64,000 nucleotides of DNA from Gemmataceae bacterium (GCA_019636445.1 JAHBXO010000002.1:124001-188000); one strand, 5' to 3'; counted from the stretch's first letter, positions 34,834-46,517 are shown. Program-made: numbers and translations. Notes: generated from the sequence alone by a model not told the origin.

Positions 34834-35866
34834 GAAAATCCTGACCGCGCCCGTCGCCACGGACACCGACCGCCAGCGCGACGCGGCGCTGCGGCCGAAA
34901 CTGCTGCGCGAAGTCGTCGGCCAGCAGAAGGTCGCGGACCGGCTCCAGATCGCCGTCAACGCCGCCAAGAAGCTCAAGGAGCCGCTCGGCCACATCCTCT
35001 TCGACGGCCCGCCCGGCCTCGGCAAGACCACCTTCGCCACCGTGCTGCCGAACGAACTCGGCAGCACCATCCAGATGACCAGCGGTCCGGCCCTCGCGAA
35101 GCCCGCCGACCTGCTGCCGTTCCTCACGAATCTGGAAACCGGCGGCATCCTGTTTATCGACGAGATCCACCGGATGCCGCGCGTTGTCGAGGAGTTCATC
35201 TACCCGGCGATGGAGGACTTCCGCATCGACATCGTTCTCGGCGAAGGCGTGAACGCGCGAACGATCAACATGAAGCTCAAGCCGTTCACGCTCATCGGCG
35301 CGACGACGCGCAGCGGGATGCTGTCGGGGCCGATGCGCGACCGCTTCAAGATGCAGGAGCACCTGGAATACTACACCGTTGACGAACTGGCGAAGATCGT
35401 GGCGATCAACGCGCGCAAGCTGGACCTTCCGATGCTACCCGACGCCGCCGTCGAGCTGGCGCGCCGCAGCCGCGGCACGCCGCGCGTGGCGAACAGCCGG
35501 CTCTACTGGGTGCGGAGCTACCACGCCGGGCACCCGGACGCGGCCGAAGGACCTGTCACGGCGGAGCTGGCGCGCCGGGCGCTTGACATGCAGGAAGTGG
35601 ACCGCGACGGCCTCGATAAACAGGACCGCCGTTATCTCGAAACGCTCATCGACGTCTTTGGCGGCGGGCCGACCGGCGTGGAGGCGATCGGCGCCACGAT
35701 GAACATCGCGAACGACACGCTGACCGACGAGATCGAGCCTTACCTACTGCGGGAGCAATTCATCGTGCGCTCGCCGCGCGGCCGGATCGCGACGCCGCGG
35801 GCGTTCGAGTTGCTGGGGCGCATGCCGCCGAAGCCGAACGGCGGAGCGGCGACGCTGTTCGATTGA
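34823..35866 (+). CDS. ruvB: Holliday junction branch-migration helicase RuvB
   Basis: 347 residues from a GTG at 34823 inside the end of doc. AAA+ signatures: Walker A FDGPPGLGKTTFA, Walker B LFIDEIHRM, sensor LIGATTRSGMLSGPMRDRF, and the C-terminal winged helix around QFIVRSPRGRIATPRAFELLG. It drives branch migration with RuvA. Separated from ruvA by the TIGR03067 and Doc pair genes. The stop lies 3 bp from the convergent ugd. Confidence 0.95.
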   Translation: MAREKILTAPVATDTDRQRDAALRPKLLREVVGQQKVADRLQIAVNAAKKLKEPLGHILFDGPPGLGKTTFATVLPNELGSTIQMTSGPALAKPADLLPFLTNLETGGILFIDEIHRMPRVVEEFIYPAMEDFRIDIVLGEGVNARTINMKLKPFTLIGATTRSGMLSGPMRDRFKMQEHLEYYTVDELAKIVAINARKLDLPMLPDAAVELARRSRGTPRVANSRLYWVRSYHAGHPDAAEGPVTAELARRALDMQEVDRDGLDKQDRRYLETLIDVFGGGPTGVEAIGATMNIANDTLTDEIEPYLLREQFIVRSPRGRIATPRAFELLGRMPPKPNGGAATLFD

Positions 35867-35869
35867 CGA

Positions 35870-37204
35870 TCAATAGGCTTTCTTCCCCCGGCCGATGGCG
35901 TAGTACGTGTAGCCCAGGTTCGCCATCGTCTTCTCGTCGTAGATGTTCCGGCCGTCGAAGATCAACGGTTGCGCCAGCAGCTTCTTCATCATGTCGAAGT
36001 CGGGATTCTGGTACGCCTTCCACTCCGTCACGATCGCCAGCGCGTCGGCGCCTTCGATGGCGCCGTAGGGGCCGTCGCAATAGGTCAGCTTGTCGCCGTA
36101 GATCGCGCGGACGTTCGGCATCGCCTCCGGGTCGTGGACGCGGAGTTTCGCGCCGGATTCGAGCAGCTTGTCGATGAGCGCGAGCGCCGGGGCTTCGCGG
36201 ATGTCGTCGGTTTGCGGTTTGAACGCGAGGCCCCACACGGCGATCGTCTTGCCGGCGAGCGACGGGCCGAAGTGGTATGTCATCTTCCCGAAGAGCACCT
36301 GCTTCTGGTCGACGTTCACCTCGTCCACCGATTCCATGAGCTTCAGCGGCAGGTTCGTGCGCCGGCCCATCGCGATGATCGCCTGCACGTCCTTGGGGAA
36401 GCAGGAGCCGCCATAGCCGGGGCCGGGGAAGAGGAACTGGAAGCCGATGCGCTGGTCGTGGCCCATCCCTTTGCGGACGTCGTTGATGTCGGCGCCGACG
36501 CGATCGCAGAGGTTGGCCATCTCGTTGATGAAGCTGATCTTGGTGGCGAGCATGGCGTTGGCGGCGTATTTCGTCATCTCGCTGGATTCGGGCGACATGA
36601 CGAGGAACGGCCGTTCGGTGCGGAGGAACGGGGCGTAGAGTTCGCGCAGGACTTCGCCGACTTCGGGCCGGCGCACGCCGACGACGACGCGGTCGGGCTT
36701 CATGAAGTCGTTGATCGCGGCGCCTTCCTTGAGGAACTCCGGGTTGCTGGCGGCGTCGACGTGGCCGCAACCCTTGGCCGTGAGCCGTTCGACGACGCCG
36801 CGGTTGGTGCCGACGGGCACGGTGCTTTTGACGACGACGATTCGCGAGCCGGGCGGACCGGCCGGCACGTCCCGCAGGGCGTCGCCGATGGCGTCGCTGA
36901 CGGCCCAGACGGCGGAGAGGTCGGCGTCGCCGGCGTCGGATTGCGGCGTGCCGACGGCAATGAAGACGATGCGCGCGGCGCGCACGGCTTTGGCGAGATC
37001 CGTCGTGAAGGTCAGCCGGCCGTCGCGCCGGTTCTGTTTGACGAGTTCTTCGAGGCCCGGCTCGTAGATCGGGATTCCGCCGGCGTTGAGCGTCTCAACC
37101 TTTCTGGTGTTGTTGTCCACGCAGACGACGTCGTTGCCGCTCTCCGCAAGGCAGGTGCCGGTGACCAAGCCGACGTATCCCGTACCGATGACCGCGATCT
37201 TCAC
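35870..37204 (-). CDS. ugd: UDP-glucose 6-dehydrogenase
   Basis: Oxidises UDP-glucose to UDP-glucuronate. 444 residues from a GTG at 37204; the open frame runs on to 37324 without Rossmann sequence before [15 protein letters not shown]. Other marks are [15 protein letters not shown], the catalytic Cys in [10 protein letters not shown] and [16 protein letters not shown]. Third gene of a minus-strand set, gmd-rmd-ugd, for sugar nucleotides. Confidence 0.93.
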   Translation of the reverse strand: MKIAVIGTGYVGLVTGTCLAESGNDVVCVDNNTRKVETLNAGGIPIYEPGLEELVKQNRRDGRLTFTTDLAKAVRAARIVFIAVGTPQSDAGDADLSAVWAVSDAIGDALRDVPAGPPGSRIVVVKSTVPVGTNRGVVERLTAKGCGHVDAASNPEFLKEGAAINDFMKPDRVVVGVRRPEVGEVLRELYAPFLRTERPFLVMSPESSEMTKYAANAMLATKISFINEMANLCDRVGADINDVRKGMGHDQRIGFQFLFPGPGYGGSCFPKDVQAIIAMGRRTNLPLKLMESVDEVNVDQKQVLFGKMTYHFGPSLAGKTIAVWGLAFKPQTDDIREAPALALIDKLLESGAKLRVHDPEAMPNVRAIYGDKLTYCDGPYGAIEGADALAIVTEWKAYQNPDFDMMKKLLAQPLIFDGRNIYDEKTMANLGYTYYAIGRGKKAY

Positions 37205-37254
37205 GCTGCTGACTCCTGGAGCGATTTCGTTGGGGAAATGATAGGAACGCGGAA

Positions 37255-38199
37255 TCAAATCGCGCGGGCTTCGGCGCGCCACCAGTCGAGGATGTCGCGG
37301 AGCGTGTCGTCGAGTTCGAAGCACGGCCGCCAGCTGGTCGCATTCACGAGCTTGCGGGCATCGACTCGCGTGACGGCGGCATCGGCCTTGCGGTTCGGAT
37401 CGGGCTTCTCGACAACGTCGACGCGCACGTTGGCGAGCGCCACCAACCGGTGCAGCACGTCGCGCATGCTCCAGGTCCGCCCGCGGCCGGCGTTGTACGC
37501 CTCGCCCGCGATTCCCCTCTCCAGGAGCAAGCGGAACGCCACGACGATGTCCCGGATGTCGGTGAGGTCGCGTTCGGCCGAGAGGTCGCCGGTTTCGATC
37601 CGATCGAGTCGGCCGGCTTCAACGGCGGCGATCTGCCGGGCGAAGTTGGCGACGGCGTAGTCGGGCGACTGGCGCGGGCCGATCTGGTTGAAGAGGCGGA
37701 CGCGGACGATGTCGAGGCCGGGGTGGCGGGACTGCTGGTAGCTGAGCAGGTCGGCGGCGGCCTTGCTGGCGGCGTAGGGGCTGCCGGGGCGGAGTTCGGC
37801 GCGTTCGTCGAAGGGGGGCGCGCCGGGCAACGGATCGCCGTAGATCAGCCCGGTGGAGACGAACAGAATGCGTGGGCGCGATCCGCTGGATTCGATCGCG
37901 GAGTAGAGGGAGCGCGTGCCGTCGAGATTGTCGGCCCAGCAGGGGCCGGGTTCGCGAAAGGAGCGGCCGGTGTTGGCGTAGCCGGCGAGGTGGACGAGCC
38001 AGTCGGGCTGGATGGCGCGAAGGATCGCTTCGAGCCGGTGCGTGTCGGCGAGTTCGGCGGCGTGGTGTTCGACGCCGGGAACGCGCGCCTCGGAGCCGGG
38101 CCGGCCGAGGCCGAACAGATTGTGCCCGCCGACGGCACGCAGGTGATCGACGAGGTGCCCGCCGACGAACCCCGTCGCGCCGGTGATCAGGATGCGCAT
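37255..38199 (-). CDS. GDP-4-keto-6-deoxymannose reductase-like epimerase
   Basis: 314 residues, extended SDR fold. NAD(P)-binding [10 protein letters not shown] (residues 7-16), HLAGYAN, STGLIYG and the YAASK catalytic pair are seen. The best fit from family and context is Rmd, which reduces the Gmd product to GDP-D-rhamnose; GDP-fucose synthase is less likely. The gene lies 15 bp after gmd on the same strand. Confidence 0.8.
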   Translation of the reverse strand: MRILITGATGFVGGHLVDHLRAVGGHNLFGLGRPGSEARVPGVEHHAAELADTHRLEAILRAIQPDWLVHLAGYANTGRSFREPGPCWADNLDGTRSLYSAIESSGSRPRILFVSTGLIYGDPLPGAPPFDERAELRPGSPYAASKAAADLLSYQQSRHPGLDIVRVRLFNQIGPRQSPDYAVANFARQIAAVEAGRLDRIETGDLSAERDLTDIRDIVVAFRLLLERGIAGEAYNAGRGRTWSMRDVLHRLVALANVRVDVVEKPDPNRKADAAVTRVDARKLVNATSWRPCFELDDTLRDILDWWRAEARAI

Positions 38200-38214
38200 C
38201 GCCCCGCTCCCGGC

Positions 38215-39225
<1,011 letters not shown>

Positions 39226-39372
39226 TCAAGTGTGCAAATTCGCCGATTCGCTCCGCTCGGCACGGCTGTTATATCGGTCACAATCTCCCTGTTCATGCAG
39301 AATTCCGGGTCCGGGTTTGGGGAGCGGCCGATGGGGTTCCCATCGACGGCCGACTTGTCGAATTGCCGACAG

Positions 39373-39388
39373 GCCGTTAGCTAACGGC
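39373..39388. promoter_or_regulatory. 16-bp perfect dyad upstream of the 39418 gene
   Basis: GCCGTTAGCTAACGGC is its own reverse complement and stands 30 nt before the start codon, in the intergenic region divergent from gmd. It may be an operator, but no regulator is assigned. Confidence 0.35.
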
Positions 39389-39417
39389 ACGATCCCCTTC
39401 ACGGAAGGACGCGAAAC

Positions 39418-40728
39418 ATGGCCGTCGGCCTCGCCCTCGCCGGAACGCTGTCGGCCGATCACCGCGTCCGACTGGCCGAAGCACGGGAATGGCTCTCCCG
39501 CGCGGCCGTCTGGTTCGAGTCCGCCGGCGATGCCGTTCTGGAAACTCGCCTGGCCAGGGACAGTCTTGACCACCCCCTGCTGCACGTCCACTTCCACCCC
39601 GCCGGCGAGCCGGCGCAACTTCGGATCGGTGGATCGGGCAAGGTCACGGTTCATGCAAAGACCTCGCCGGTCGGGCCGGGATACCATGCCTACTTGTGTG
39701 AGTTACTGAAGGATTTTGCCGAGGACTTCGAGATCGCGTGGAACGACCCCACGCCGGATCGCGACCCGGCCCACTACTTCCAGCATGGCGATCTCGCACG
39801 GCTGGAACGCCATTTCCTGCACTGGCTGGCCCTGGAATGTGCCGGTGCGCTGCGGCGATCGGAGCCGGGACAGATTCTCTCGGTGGGTCTTCCTCGCCCC
39901 GTGCGCTTCCGGCATCCGGGGCCGGTGCTCACTCCGACCGGTCCGCGATCGCTCGATTGGATCAAGACCGTGGCCGCGGATGCGACCGCAGGCCGCGATT
40001 TCTTTCCCTGGTGGTCGCCGGAACTGGATGCGGCGTTTTATGGTCGACGGGCCGAAACGGACTTGTGGCTGGCCTTCCCTTGGCGGGCACCGCTGACCGA
40101 ATCAGAGGGGGAAGTGCTGGATCAGATCGCGGCCGACCTCGCCAATGGCTACGAGGCCGACCCGGCCGCAGACCTGCCCTGGTCCGCCTGGGCCGCCACG
40201 ATCGACGCGCTGGAGCAGGATGCCGGCAAGTTCACCGTCGAACCGATCCCCGATACGCTCGTCGGGATGATCCGTTCCCGGGACGACGGCACCGCCGCGA
40301 CGATGGGCTACCGACGGCATCCGGTGGTCGCGACGTTTTCCGGCGGCTGGCAGATGCAACTCCCCGGCCGACTGGCCATCCGGCGCGAGGACGATGGCCG
40401 AACCTGGACCGCGTGGGACGACACCATCACCGTCTGGCTGCGGGACCAATCGCTGGGCCACCCGGAGCGGGGAACGATTCCCTCGCCGGCGCGGGCGGTC
40501 GCGGCCGCTCGCAAGAATCTGCCCGTCGGAGAACCCGTGGAATCTCCCGACGGGCCGATCGTGGCGGAAGCCGTGTACGATACCTTCACGGAGGACGGCC
40601 GCGTCGTCGGCCGTCTGAGCGGGGTTGCGGCTTCCGGCCATCGGCTCGCCGTCTGCAACATCTACCTCCGCGACCCCGCCGACCGATCGCGCGCCGTTGC
40701 GTTGTGGCGCACGCTCGACCGCGTCTGA
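39418..40728 (+). CDS. Hypothetical protein
   Basis: 436 residues; no family recognised. No clear signal peptide or membrane segment. Features: an N-terminal helical part, HPLLHVHFHPAGEP, a DPAHYFQHGDLARLERHFLHWLALECA helix, LDWIKTVAADATAGRDFFPWW, and a C-terminal beta-rich half with MGYRRHPVVATFSGGWQMQLPG and VAVCNIYLRDP-like strands. Rich in Trp and His. Divergent from gmd and followed 32 bp later by folC. Confidence 0.7.
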   Translation: MAVGLALAGTLSADHRVRLAEAREWLSRAAVWFESAGDAVLETRLARDSLDHPLLHVHFHPAGEPAQLRIGGSGKVTVHAKTSPVGPGYHAYLCELLKDFAEDFEIAWNDPTPDRDPAHYFQHGDLARLERHFLHWLALECAGALRRSEPGQILSVGLPRPVRFRHPGPVLTPTGPRSLDWIKTVAADATAGRDFFPWWSPELDAAFYGRRAETDLWLAFPWRAPLTESEGEVLDQIAADLANGYEADPAADLPWSAWAATIDALEQDAGKFTVEPIPDTLVGMIRSRDDGTAATMGYRRHPVVATFSGGWQMQLPGRLAIRREDDGRTWTAWDDTITVWLRDQSLGHPERGTIPSPARAVAAARKNLPVGEPVESPDGPIVAEAVYDTFTEDGRVVGRLSGVAASGHRLAVCNIYLRDPADRSRAVALWRTLDRV

Positions 40729-40760
40729 GACCGCCGTCGCTATTTCCCCTTCGGTGCGGC

Positions 40761-42050
40761 ATGACGTTCGACGAGTCGCTTGCATTCTGGTATGGCCGGA
40801 TCAACTATGAGGTCAAATCGGCGACCCCCGGGGACCTCAAACTCGAACGGATGCGGGCCTTTCTCGCCCGGCTCGGCCAGCCGCAAGACCGGCTGCGCAT
40901 CGTCCATGTCACCGGCACCAAAGGAAAAGGTTCGACGGTCGAGATGATCGCCGCCATCCTGCGCGCGGCCGGATACCGCGTCGGGCTATTCACCTCTCCT
41001 CACCTCGTGGAAGTCAACGAACGGATGCGCGTGGACGGATCGCCCATCTCGCGGCCGGAGTTGGCCTCGCTCATCACGGAGGTCGCGCCGATCGTCCGGG
41101 ACCTGGAATCTCGGGACCCGGTCGGACCCTCGTATTTCGAGATCGGCACCGCGTTGGGGTTCCTGCATTTCGTCCGTCGACGGGTCGACGTAGCCGTCGT
41201 CGAGGTCGGCCTTGGCGGACGCTTCGACAGCACGAACGTCTGCCATCCGCTTGTGGCGGTCCTGACCTCCGTGGGATTGGACCATACGGCCCAGTTAGGC
41301 CGGACCGTTGCGGAAATCGCGTATCAGAAGGCGGGAATCTTCAAGCGCCGCGTGCCGGCCGTTTGCGGCGTGCTACCGCCGGAGGCCGAGATCGTGGCTC
41401 GAACGGTCGCGCGGGAACTCGACTGTCCGCTCTCGATGGCCGGGCGGGATTTCCAGTTTGAATACGAACCCCCCAACCGCGTCGCGATCGCGACCCGAAC
41501 CGCCCGGCGGACCGCATCGCTGGCCATGCCCGGGGAACATCAGGCGTCCAACGCCGCGGTCGCGGTCGCGACGGTCGAACGACTGCGGGACGCGGGACTG
41601 GCGCTGACGGATACCGCGATTCGGCGCGGACTGGAAACGGCGGCCTGCCCCGGACGGATCGAGATCGTGCGATCGTCTCCAACGGTGATTCTGGATACGG
41701 CCCATAACGGCCCGTCCGCCCGCGCGCTGGTGCGGACCTTGGGAGAATTATCGCCGACGTTTCGCCGGAAGATCTGCGTATTCGCGGTCTCCTCCGACAA
41801 GGACTACCGCGAGATCCTCGAGATCCTCGAAGGTTATTTCGATGAATTCCACCTGACACGCTACTCGAACAACAGTCGCGGCGTCCGACCGGAGTTACTG
41901 CTCCCGCTGGTCGGCAAACCGGCAAAAGCCCACGCAACCGCCCTGGACGCCTGGATCGCCGCGCGGGCAAGCGCGGCACCGGCCGACCTGATCTCCATCA
42001 CCGGATCCGTGTTTTTGGCCGGGGAACTCAGCGCGGCCGTGCGGGTCTGA
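40761..42050 (+). CDS. folC: Folylpolyglutamate synthase/dihydrofolate synthase
   Basis: 429 residues from the ATG at 40761; the long open frame upstream is a shadow of the previous gene. Mur-ligase-like: GTKGKGSTVEMIAAILRAAG is the P-loop (residues 51-70), with LFTSPHLVEVNERM, VVEVGLGGRFDSTNV, TSVGLDHTAQLG and the C-terminal domain ILDTAHNGPSA. Adds glutamate to folates. The first-listed activity is family knowledge; the bifunctional state is not clear. Confidence 0.94.
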   Translation: MTFDESLAFWYGRINYEVKSATPGDLKLERMRAFLARLGQPQDRLRIVHVTGTKGKGSTVEMIAAILRAAGYRVGLFTSPHLVEVNERMRVDGSPISRPELASLITEVAPIVRDLESRDPVGPSYFEIGTALGFLHFVRRRVDVAVVEVGLGGRFDSTNVCHPLVAVLTSVGLDHTAQLGRTVAEIAYQKAGIFKRRVPAVCGVLPPEAEIVARTVARELDCPLSMAGRDFQFEYEPPNRVAIATRTARRTASLAMPGEHQASNAAVAVATVERLRDAGLALTDTAIRRGLETAACPGRIEIVRSSPTVILDTAHNGPSARALVRTLGELSPTFRRKICVFAVSSDKDYREILEILEGYFDEFHLTRYSNNSRGVRPELLLPLVGKPAKAHATALDAWIAARASAAPADLISITGSVFLAGELSAAVRV

Positions 42051-42347
42051 TCGGTTCGCCCGATTTTGCGGCGATTACCGGCCCTGCGGACTGGAAAAAA
42101 TCTCGGTGTCCTGGCAATCGGTGGGGCGTCGGGACTCGTCTTGTGTGCGCTATCCGCGCAATGTTCCTGGTACAACGAATCGGCATCGGGGATATTTTCA
42201 CCAGCTTGCCGAAGTTCCCTTGCAACCGTTCCTTGCGCCGGAATAATCCTATTCCGATAGATGCGCGAGGCGGCAAGGACGGCCGGAGAGCGCTGACATT
42301 CGATCGCACCCGTGCGTCCCGCACCGCACGAACTCCTGAGGTGGCTT
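42051..42347. other. Non-coding spacer before the large secreted protein
   Basis: 297 bp without a convincing gene. A 64-codon open frame near 42066 begins with TTG and reads as unlikely protein. The only structured site is a dyad, CGGAATA-atcc-TATTCCG (42239-42256), about 90 nt before the ATG at 42348, which could be an operator. Confidence 0.5.
42239..42256. promoter_or_regulatory. Dyad CGGAATA-N4-TATTCCG
   Basis: A perfect 7-bp inverted repeat with a 4-bp spacer, in the leader of the 1382-residue protein gene. Size and symmetry suit a dimeric regulator. No factor can be named. Confidence 0.35.
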
Positions 42348-45300
42348 ATGCCCGCTCGACGAGTCCCAACCTCCCGCCGGAACCGTCCGTCCGACACTCG
42401 CGCGACCAACTTGGTGGGCCTTCGCCGGAATCTGGAAACGCTGGAAGACCGCAGCACCCCCGCGGTCTTCAACGCGACCGTCGACCCGGGCCCGCTCGGC
42501 GGGAACAACACCGCAGCGATCAACGAGATTCTTGGCTTTTTCGCCCAGGCCGTCGCGAACGGCGAGGCGGACGTCATCAACCTGCTGCCCGGGGCGAACT
42601 ACAAGTTCACCACGACGAACAACGTCCTGGACGGCAACAACGCGCTCCCCGTCATCGGGCCGGACGGCACGGGCAAGAACGGCATCGTCGTGAACGGCCA
42701 GGGGGCCACCTTCACACGGTTCAGCTCGGAAGACTTCCGCTTCTTCCGCGTCAACGGCAACAACAACAACGTCTTCCTCGAGATCAACGACCTCACCCTC
42801 TCCGGCGGCAAATCGACCGACGGCGGGGCGATCTACGTCACGGGCGGGGCGAATCTTCGCATCAACAACTCGACCCTCAGCAGCAACGAGTCGACCGGTA
42901 ACGGCGGCGCACTGGCCACCAACGGTTCGACGGGCGGGGCGGTGTTCAACAACGTCTCCTTCATTACAAACACAGCGGGCGGCGGCGGCGGAGCGTTCAG
43001 CAACTCCTTCGACGGCTTCTTCCAGATCAACGACTCGCGCTTCATCGGCAACGTCTCTTCCGGCGGTACCGGCGGCGTCCAGACCTTCGTCGGGGCCTTT
43101 GAATTCAACGACACCCTCTTCAGCGGCAACATCGGCAAGTTCGTCGGCTCCGCCGGTGCCTACAGCGGCTCCGAAGCGGTCTTCAATCGCGTCACGGTGA
43201 TCAACAACACCGCCACCAACGGCGGCACCGGCGGCATCACATCCGGCCTCGCGAACATCCGCGTCGAGGACAGCTACATCGCCGGCAACAAGGGCCTCAA
43301 CACCACCGGTTCCGGCGGTGGCGTGCAGGGAGCCAAAGTCGAGGTCTATAACTCGACCATCCACAACAACCAGTCCGGCGGCGGCGGCGGCATCGCCGGC
43401 ACCAACGTCATCATCCGGCACTCCACGATCACGAACAACACCAGCACCTTCGGTATCGCCGCCGGCGGCGGGATCCAAGCGTCCTCGATCGACATGTCCG
43501 GCTCGATCGTCGCGTTCAATCGCAACATCAACGGCGTCGACGACATTGCCAACATCGCCAGCACCGGGATGACGAACTCGACCTCGAAGGGCTTCAATTT
43601 CATTGAAGCGATCGGCCCCGGCGCCAAGTTCAACGGGGCCGGCGGCGACCAGTTCGGTGGCACGGCCAGTGACAAGCGGATCGACCCGTTGCTTTCGAAT
43701 CCGGCCGCGAACGGCGGACCGACGTTCTCCCGCGTTCCGCTCTCCGGCAGTCCGGTCATCAACGCCGGTTCCACCGTGCTCGGCGCCTTCGACACCGACC
43801 AGCGCGGCTTCGCCCGCCGGGTGGGCGGCCGTATCGACATTGGTGCCGTGGAAGTGCAATCCGGTAGTTCCGTCGGCATCGTTTCGGGCAGTAACCAAGT
43901 CGCGCAGGTCAACCAGGCGTTCGCCAACACGCTGACCGTTCTCGTGACCGACCCGAACGGCGCCCCGCTCAAGAACTCGCTCGTCAGCTTCCAGGCCCCC
44001 ACGACCCCTAGCCCGACCGCGTCCGCGAACTTCTTCGGCATCGGGCCGACTACCGGCGTCACGACCGACGCCCAGGGGGTGGCGACCGTGACGATCACGG
44101 CGAACAACGTTGCCGGCGACTATGTCGTCATGGCCAAGACGATCGACAGCCCGGCTCCGGTGTTCTTCAACCTCCGCAACACCGACTTCGGCATCGCCAT
44201 CCCGACCACCGGCACCATCCAGATCGTCAGCGGCAACAACCAGAAGGCGTCGGCGAATTCCACCTTCGGATCGAATCTCAAGGCGCAGGTGCTCGACACC
44301 AAGGGCGTCGCGATCGCGAACGTGCCCATCACCTTCATGGCTCCGGATGTCGGCGCGTCCGTGACGTTCTCGAACGGCGGCACGACCTTCACGACCTCCA
44401 CGGACGCCGGCGGCTTCGTGTCGATCCCGGTCACGGCCAACACGCTGGTCGGATCGTATCTGGTCCCGGCGACGGGGCCAAACGTCGGCACCGTCTCCTT
44501 TAGCCTGACGAACATCCCCGCCGCGGCGTCCAAGGTGTCCGTCGTTAGCGGAACCGGCCAGGCCACACTCACGAACACCGCGTTCAACAACCCGCTGACG
44601 GCGCTCGTCACCGACATCTTCGGCAATCCGGTCCTGTCCGGCGTGAGCGTGACGTTCACCGGCCCGGCGTTCGGCACCGGCGTCGATTTCGCCGGCAAGA
44701 CTTCGACCGTCGTCCTCACCAACGCCAACGGCATCGCCTCCGCCAGCCCGACCGCCAATGGCGTCGGCGGCAGCTACTTCGTGGACGCCAGCGTCGCCGG
44801 CGGCACTGCGATCGGATCGTTCGCACTCTCGAACATCTTCGTTCCCCCGCCGCCCCCGCCCCCGCCCCCGCCGCCGAACGGGATCCCGGTCATCTCCGAT
44901 GTCGCGAACCAGACCGTAACCGCGGGCGGTTCGCTGACCGTGCCGTTCAGCGTCTTCGACGCCGAGACACTCGCCACGAACCTCACCGTCATGGCCACGT
45001 CGTCGAACCCCGCCGTCACTCCGATGCTCACGTTCGGCGGCAGCGGCAACGATCGCACGATCACGATCTCGACCGCGGGCACCACGGGCACCGCGACGAT
45101 CACCCTCACGGTCACGGACGAGTTGGGCGCGCAGGACACAGACACCTTCGACATCACTCTCGTTCCGCCGCCCCCGCCGCCGCCGCCCCCGCCGCCAAAC
45201 GCGACCCCGGTCATCACCGACATCGTCAACCAGACCGTGCAGGCGGGCAATTCGCTCTCGCTGCCCTTCGTGGTCGTGGACGCGGAAACCGCGGCTTCGG

Positions 45301-46496
45301 CCCTGTCGATCACGGCCAAGGCGGCGAACCCCGGCCTCATCCCCACGCTGACGGTCAGCGGCGCGGCCAACAACCGCACCCTGAACGTCGTGTCGGCGAC
45401 CGGCGTCTCCGGCACCACGACCGTCACGGTCACGGTCACGGACGCGGACGGGAACGCCACGAGCGATACGTTCGACGTGAACGTCTTCACCGTGCCCCCG
45501 CCGCCCCCGCCGCCCCCGCCGGCCGTGCCCCTTGTCGGCACCCAGCAGTTCGCCGTCGGCACCGGTAGCGGTGGATCCCAGGCCGTGCGATTCTTCAATC
45601 CGGACCGCACCGAACGGTTCATCGCCCCGGCGTTCCCCGGCCTCACCGGCGGCGTCCGCACCGCCAGCGGCGACTTCAACGGCGATGGCGTCGCCGACGT
45701 GGTCATCGGCACCGGTCCCGGCAGCATCACGCAGGTCCAAGTGCTCGACGGCAATACCGGTGCGGAACTCTTCCGCATGCAACCGTTCGAGTCCGCCTTC
45801 ACCGGCGGCGTGTACGTCGCCACTGGCGACCTGACCGGCGACGGCACGATGGATCTCGTCATCACGCCCGACGAAGGCGGCGGCCCCCGCGCCCGTATCT
45901 TCAGCGGTAAGGGCTTCACGCAGATCGCCGACTTCTTTGTCATCGACGATCCGGCGTTCCGCGGTGGTGCCCGCGCCGCCATCGGCGATGTGAACGGCGA
46001 CGGCCGCGCCGACCTCGTCGCCTCCGCGGGCTTCGGTGGCGGTCCCCGTATCGCCGGCTACGATGGTAAGAGCGTCGGTGTCAACCCGCAACGCCTCTTC
46101 CAGGACTTCTTCCTCTTCGAAGATACGCTCCGCAACGGTGCCTTCATCGCCGTCGGCGATATCGACGGCGACGGCTTCGCGGACATCGTCGGCGGCGGCG
46201 GACCGGGCGGCGGCCCCCGCGTCCTCGGCCTCAGCGGCAAGTCCCTGCTGACCAACGCCTACATTACCCGCGCCAACTTCTTCGCTGGCGACCTCGCCGA
46301 CCGCGGCGGCATCCGCGTCGCCATCAAGAATCTCGACGGCGACAACCGCGCCGACATCATCGTCGGCTCCGGCGATGGCTCGGGCAACCGCGTCACCGGG
46401 TTCCTGGGGGCCAACATCCTCCCGGACGGCACGCCGCTCGCCGCCTTCAACCTCGACAGCTTCCCCGGATTCGCCGGCGGCGTGTTCGTCGGTTGA
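42348..46496 (+). CDS. Very large secreted multi-domain protein, LEDRSTPA type
   Basis: 1382 residues from the ATG at 42348. The N-terminus is basic and then reads LETLEDRSTPAVF (residues ~27-39), the planctomycete-specific export-type motif. Layout: Asn/Gly-rich parallel beta-helix of the choice-of-anchor kind (about 40-500), three Big_1/invasin-like Ig domains (about 503-830), three poly-Pro hinges (near 833, 940 and 1049) around two cadherin-like domains, then five FG-GAP/VCBS units with calcium loops such as DFNGDGVADVVIG and DVNGDGRADLV (1065-1382). Probably a surface adhesin or matrix protein. Codon use is regular throughout. Confidence 0.82.
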   Translation: MPARRVPTSRRNRPSDTRATNLVGLRRNLETLEDRSTPAVFNATVDPGPLGGNNTAAINEILGFFAQAVANGEADVINLLPGANYKFTTTNNVLDGNNALPVIGPDGTGKNGIVVNGQGATFTRFSSEDFRFFRVNGNNNNVFLEINDLTLSGGKSTDGGAIYVTGGANLRINNSTLSSNESTGNGGALATNGSTGGAVFNNVSFITNTAGGGGGAFSNSFDGFFQINDSRFIGNVSSGGTGGVQTFVGAFEFNDTLFSGNIGKFVGSAGAYSGSEAVFNRVTVINNTATNGGTGGITSGLANIRVEDSYIAGNKGLNTTGSGGGVQGAKVEVYNSTIHNNQSGGGGGIAGTNVIIRHSTITNNTSTFGIAAGGGIQASSIDMSGSIVAFNRNINGVDDIANIASTGMTNSTSKGFNFIEAIGPGAKFNGAGGDQFGGTASDKRIDPLLSNPAANGGPTFSRVPLSGSPVINAGSTVLGAFDTDQRGFARRVGGRIDIGAVEVQSGSSVGIVSGSNQVAQVNQAFANTLTVLVTDPNGAPLKNSLVSFQAPTTPSPTASANFFGIGPTTGVTTDAQGVATVTITANNVAGDYVVMAKTIDSPAPVFFNLRNTDFGIAIPTTGTIQIVSGNNQKASANSTFGSNLKAQVLDTKGVAIANVPITFMAPDVGASVTFSNGGTTFTTSTDAGGFVSIPVTANTLVGSYLVPATGPNVGTVSFSLTNIPAAASKVSVVSGTGQATLTNTAFNNPLTALVTDIFGNPVLSGVSVTFTGPAFGTGVDFAGKTSTVVLTNANGIASASPTANGVGGSYFVDASVAGGTAIGSFALSNIFVPPPPPPPPPPPNGIPVISDVANQTVTAGGSLTVPFSVFDAETLATNLTVMATSSNPAVTPMLTFGGSGNDRTITISTAGTTGTATITLTVTDELGAQDTDTFDITLVPPPPPPPPPPPNATPVITDIVNQTVQAGNSLSLPFVVVDAETAASALSITAKAANPGLIPTLTVSGAANNRTLNVVSATGVSGTTTVTVTVTDADGNATSDTFDVNVFTVPPPPPPPPPAVPLVGTQQFAVGTGSGGSQAVRFFNPDRTERFIAPAFPGLTGGVRTASGDFNGDGVADVVIGTGPGSITQVQVLDGNTGAELFRMQPFESAFTGGVYVATGDLTGDGTMDLVITPDEGGGPRARIFSGKGFTQIADFFVIDDPAFRGGARAAIGDVNGDGRADLVASAGFGGGPRIAGYDGKSVGVNPQRLFQDFFLFEDTLRNGAFIAVGDIDGDGFADIVGGGGPGGGPRVLGLSGKSLLTNAYITRANFFAGDLADRGGIRVAIKNLDGDNRADIIVGSGDGSGNRVTGFLGANILPDGTPLAAFNLDSFPGFAGGVFVG

Positions 46497-46517
46497 TCGG
46501 CCACCCGCAATAACACC

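Noticed and set aside
44840..45530. Poly-Pro codon runs as microsatellite error
   Set aside because: Three runs are evenly spaced between predicted domains and stay in frame, so they are read as hinges.
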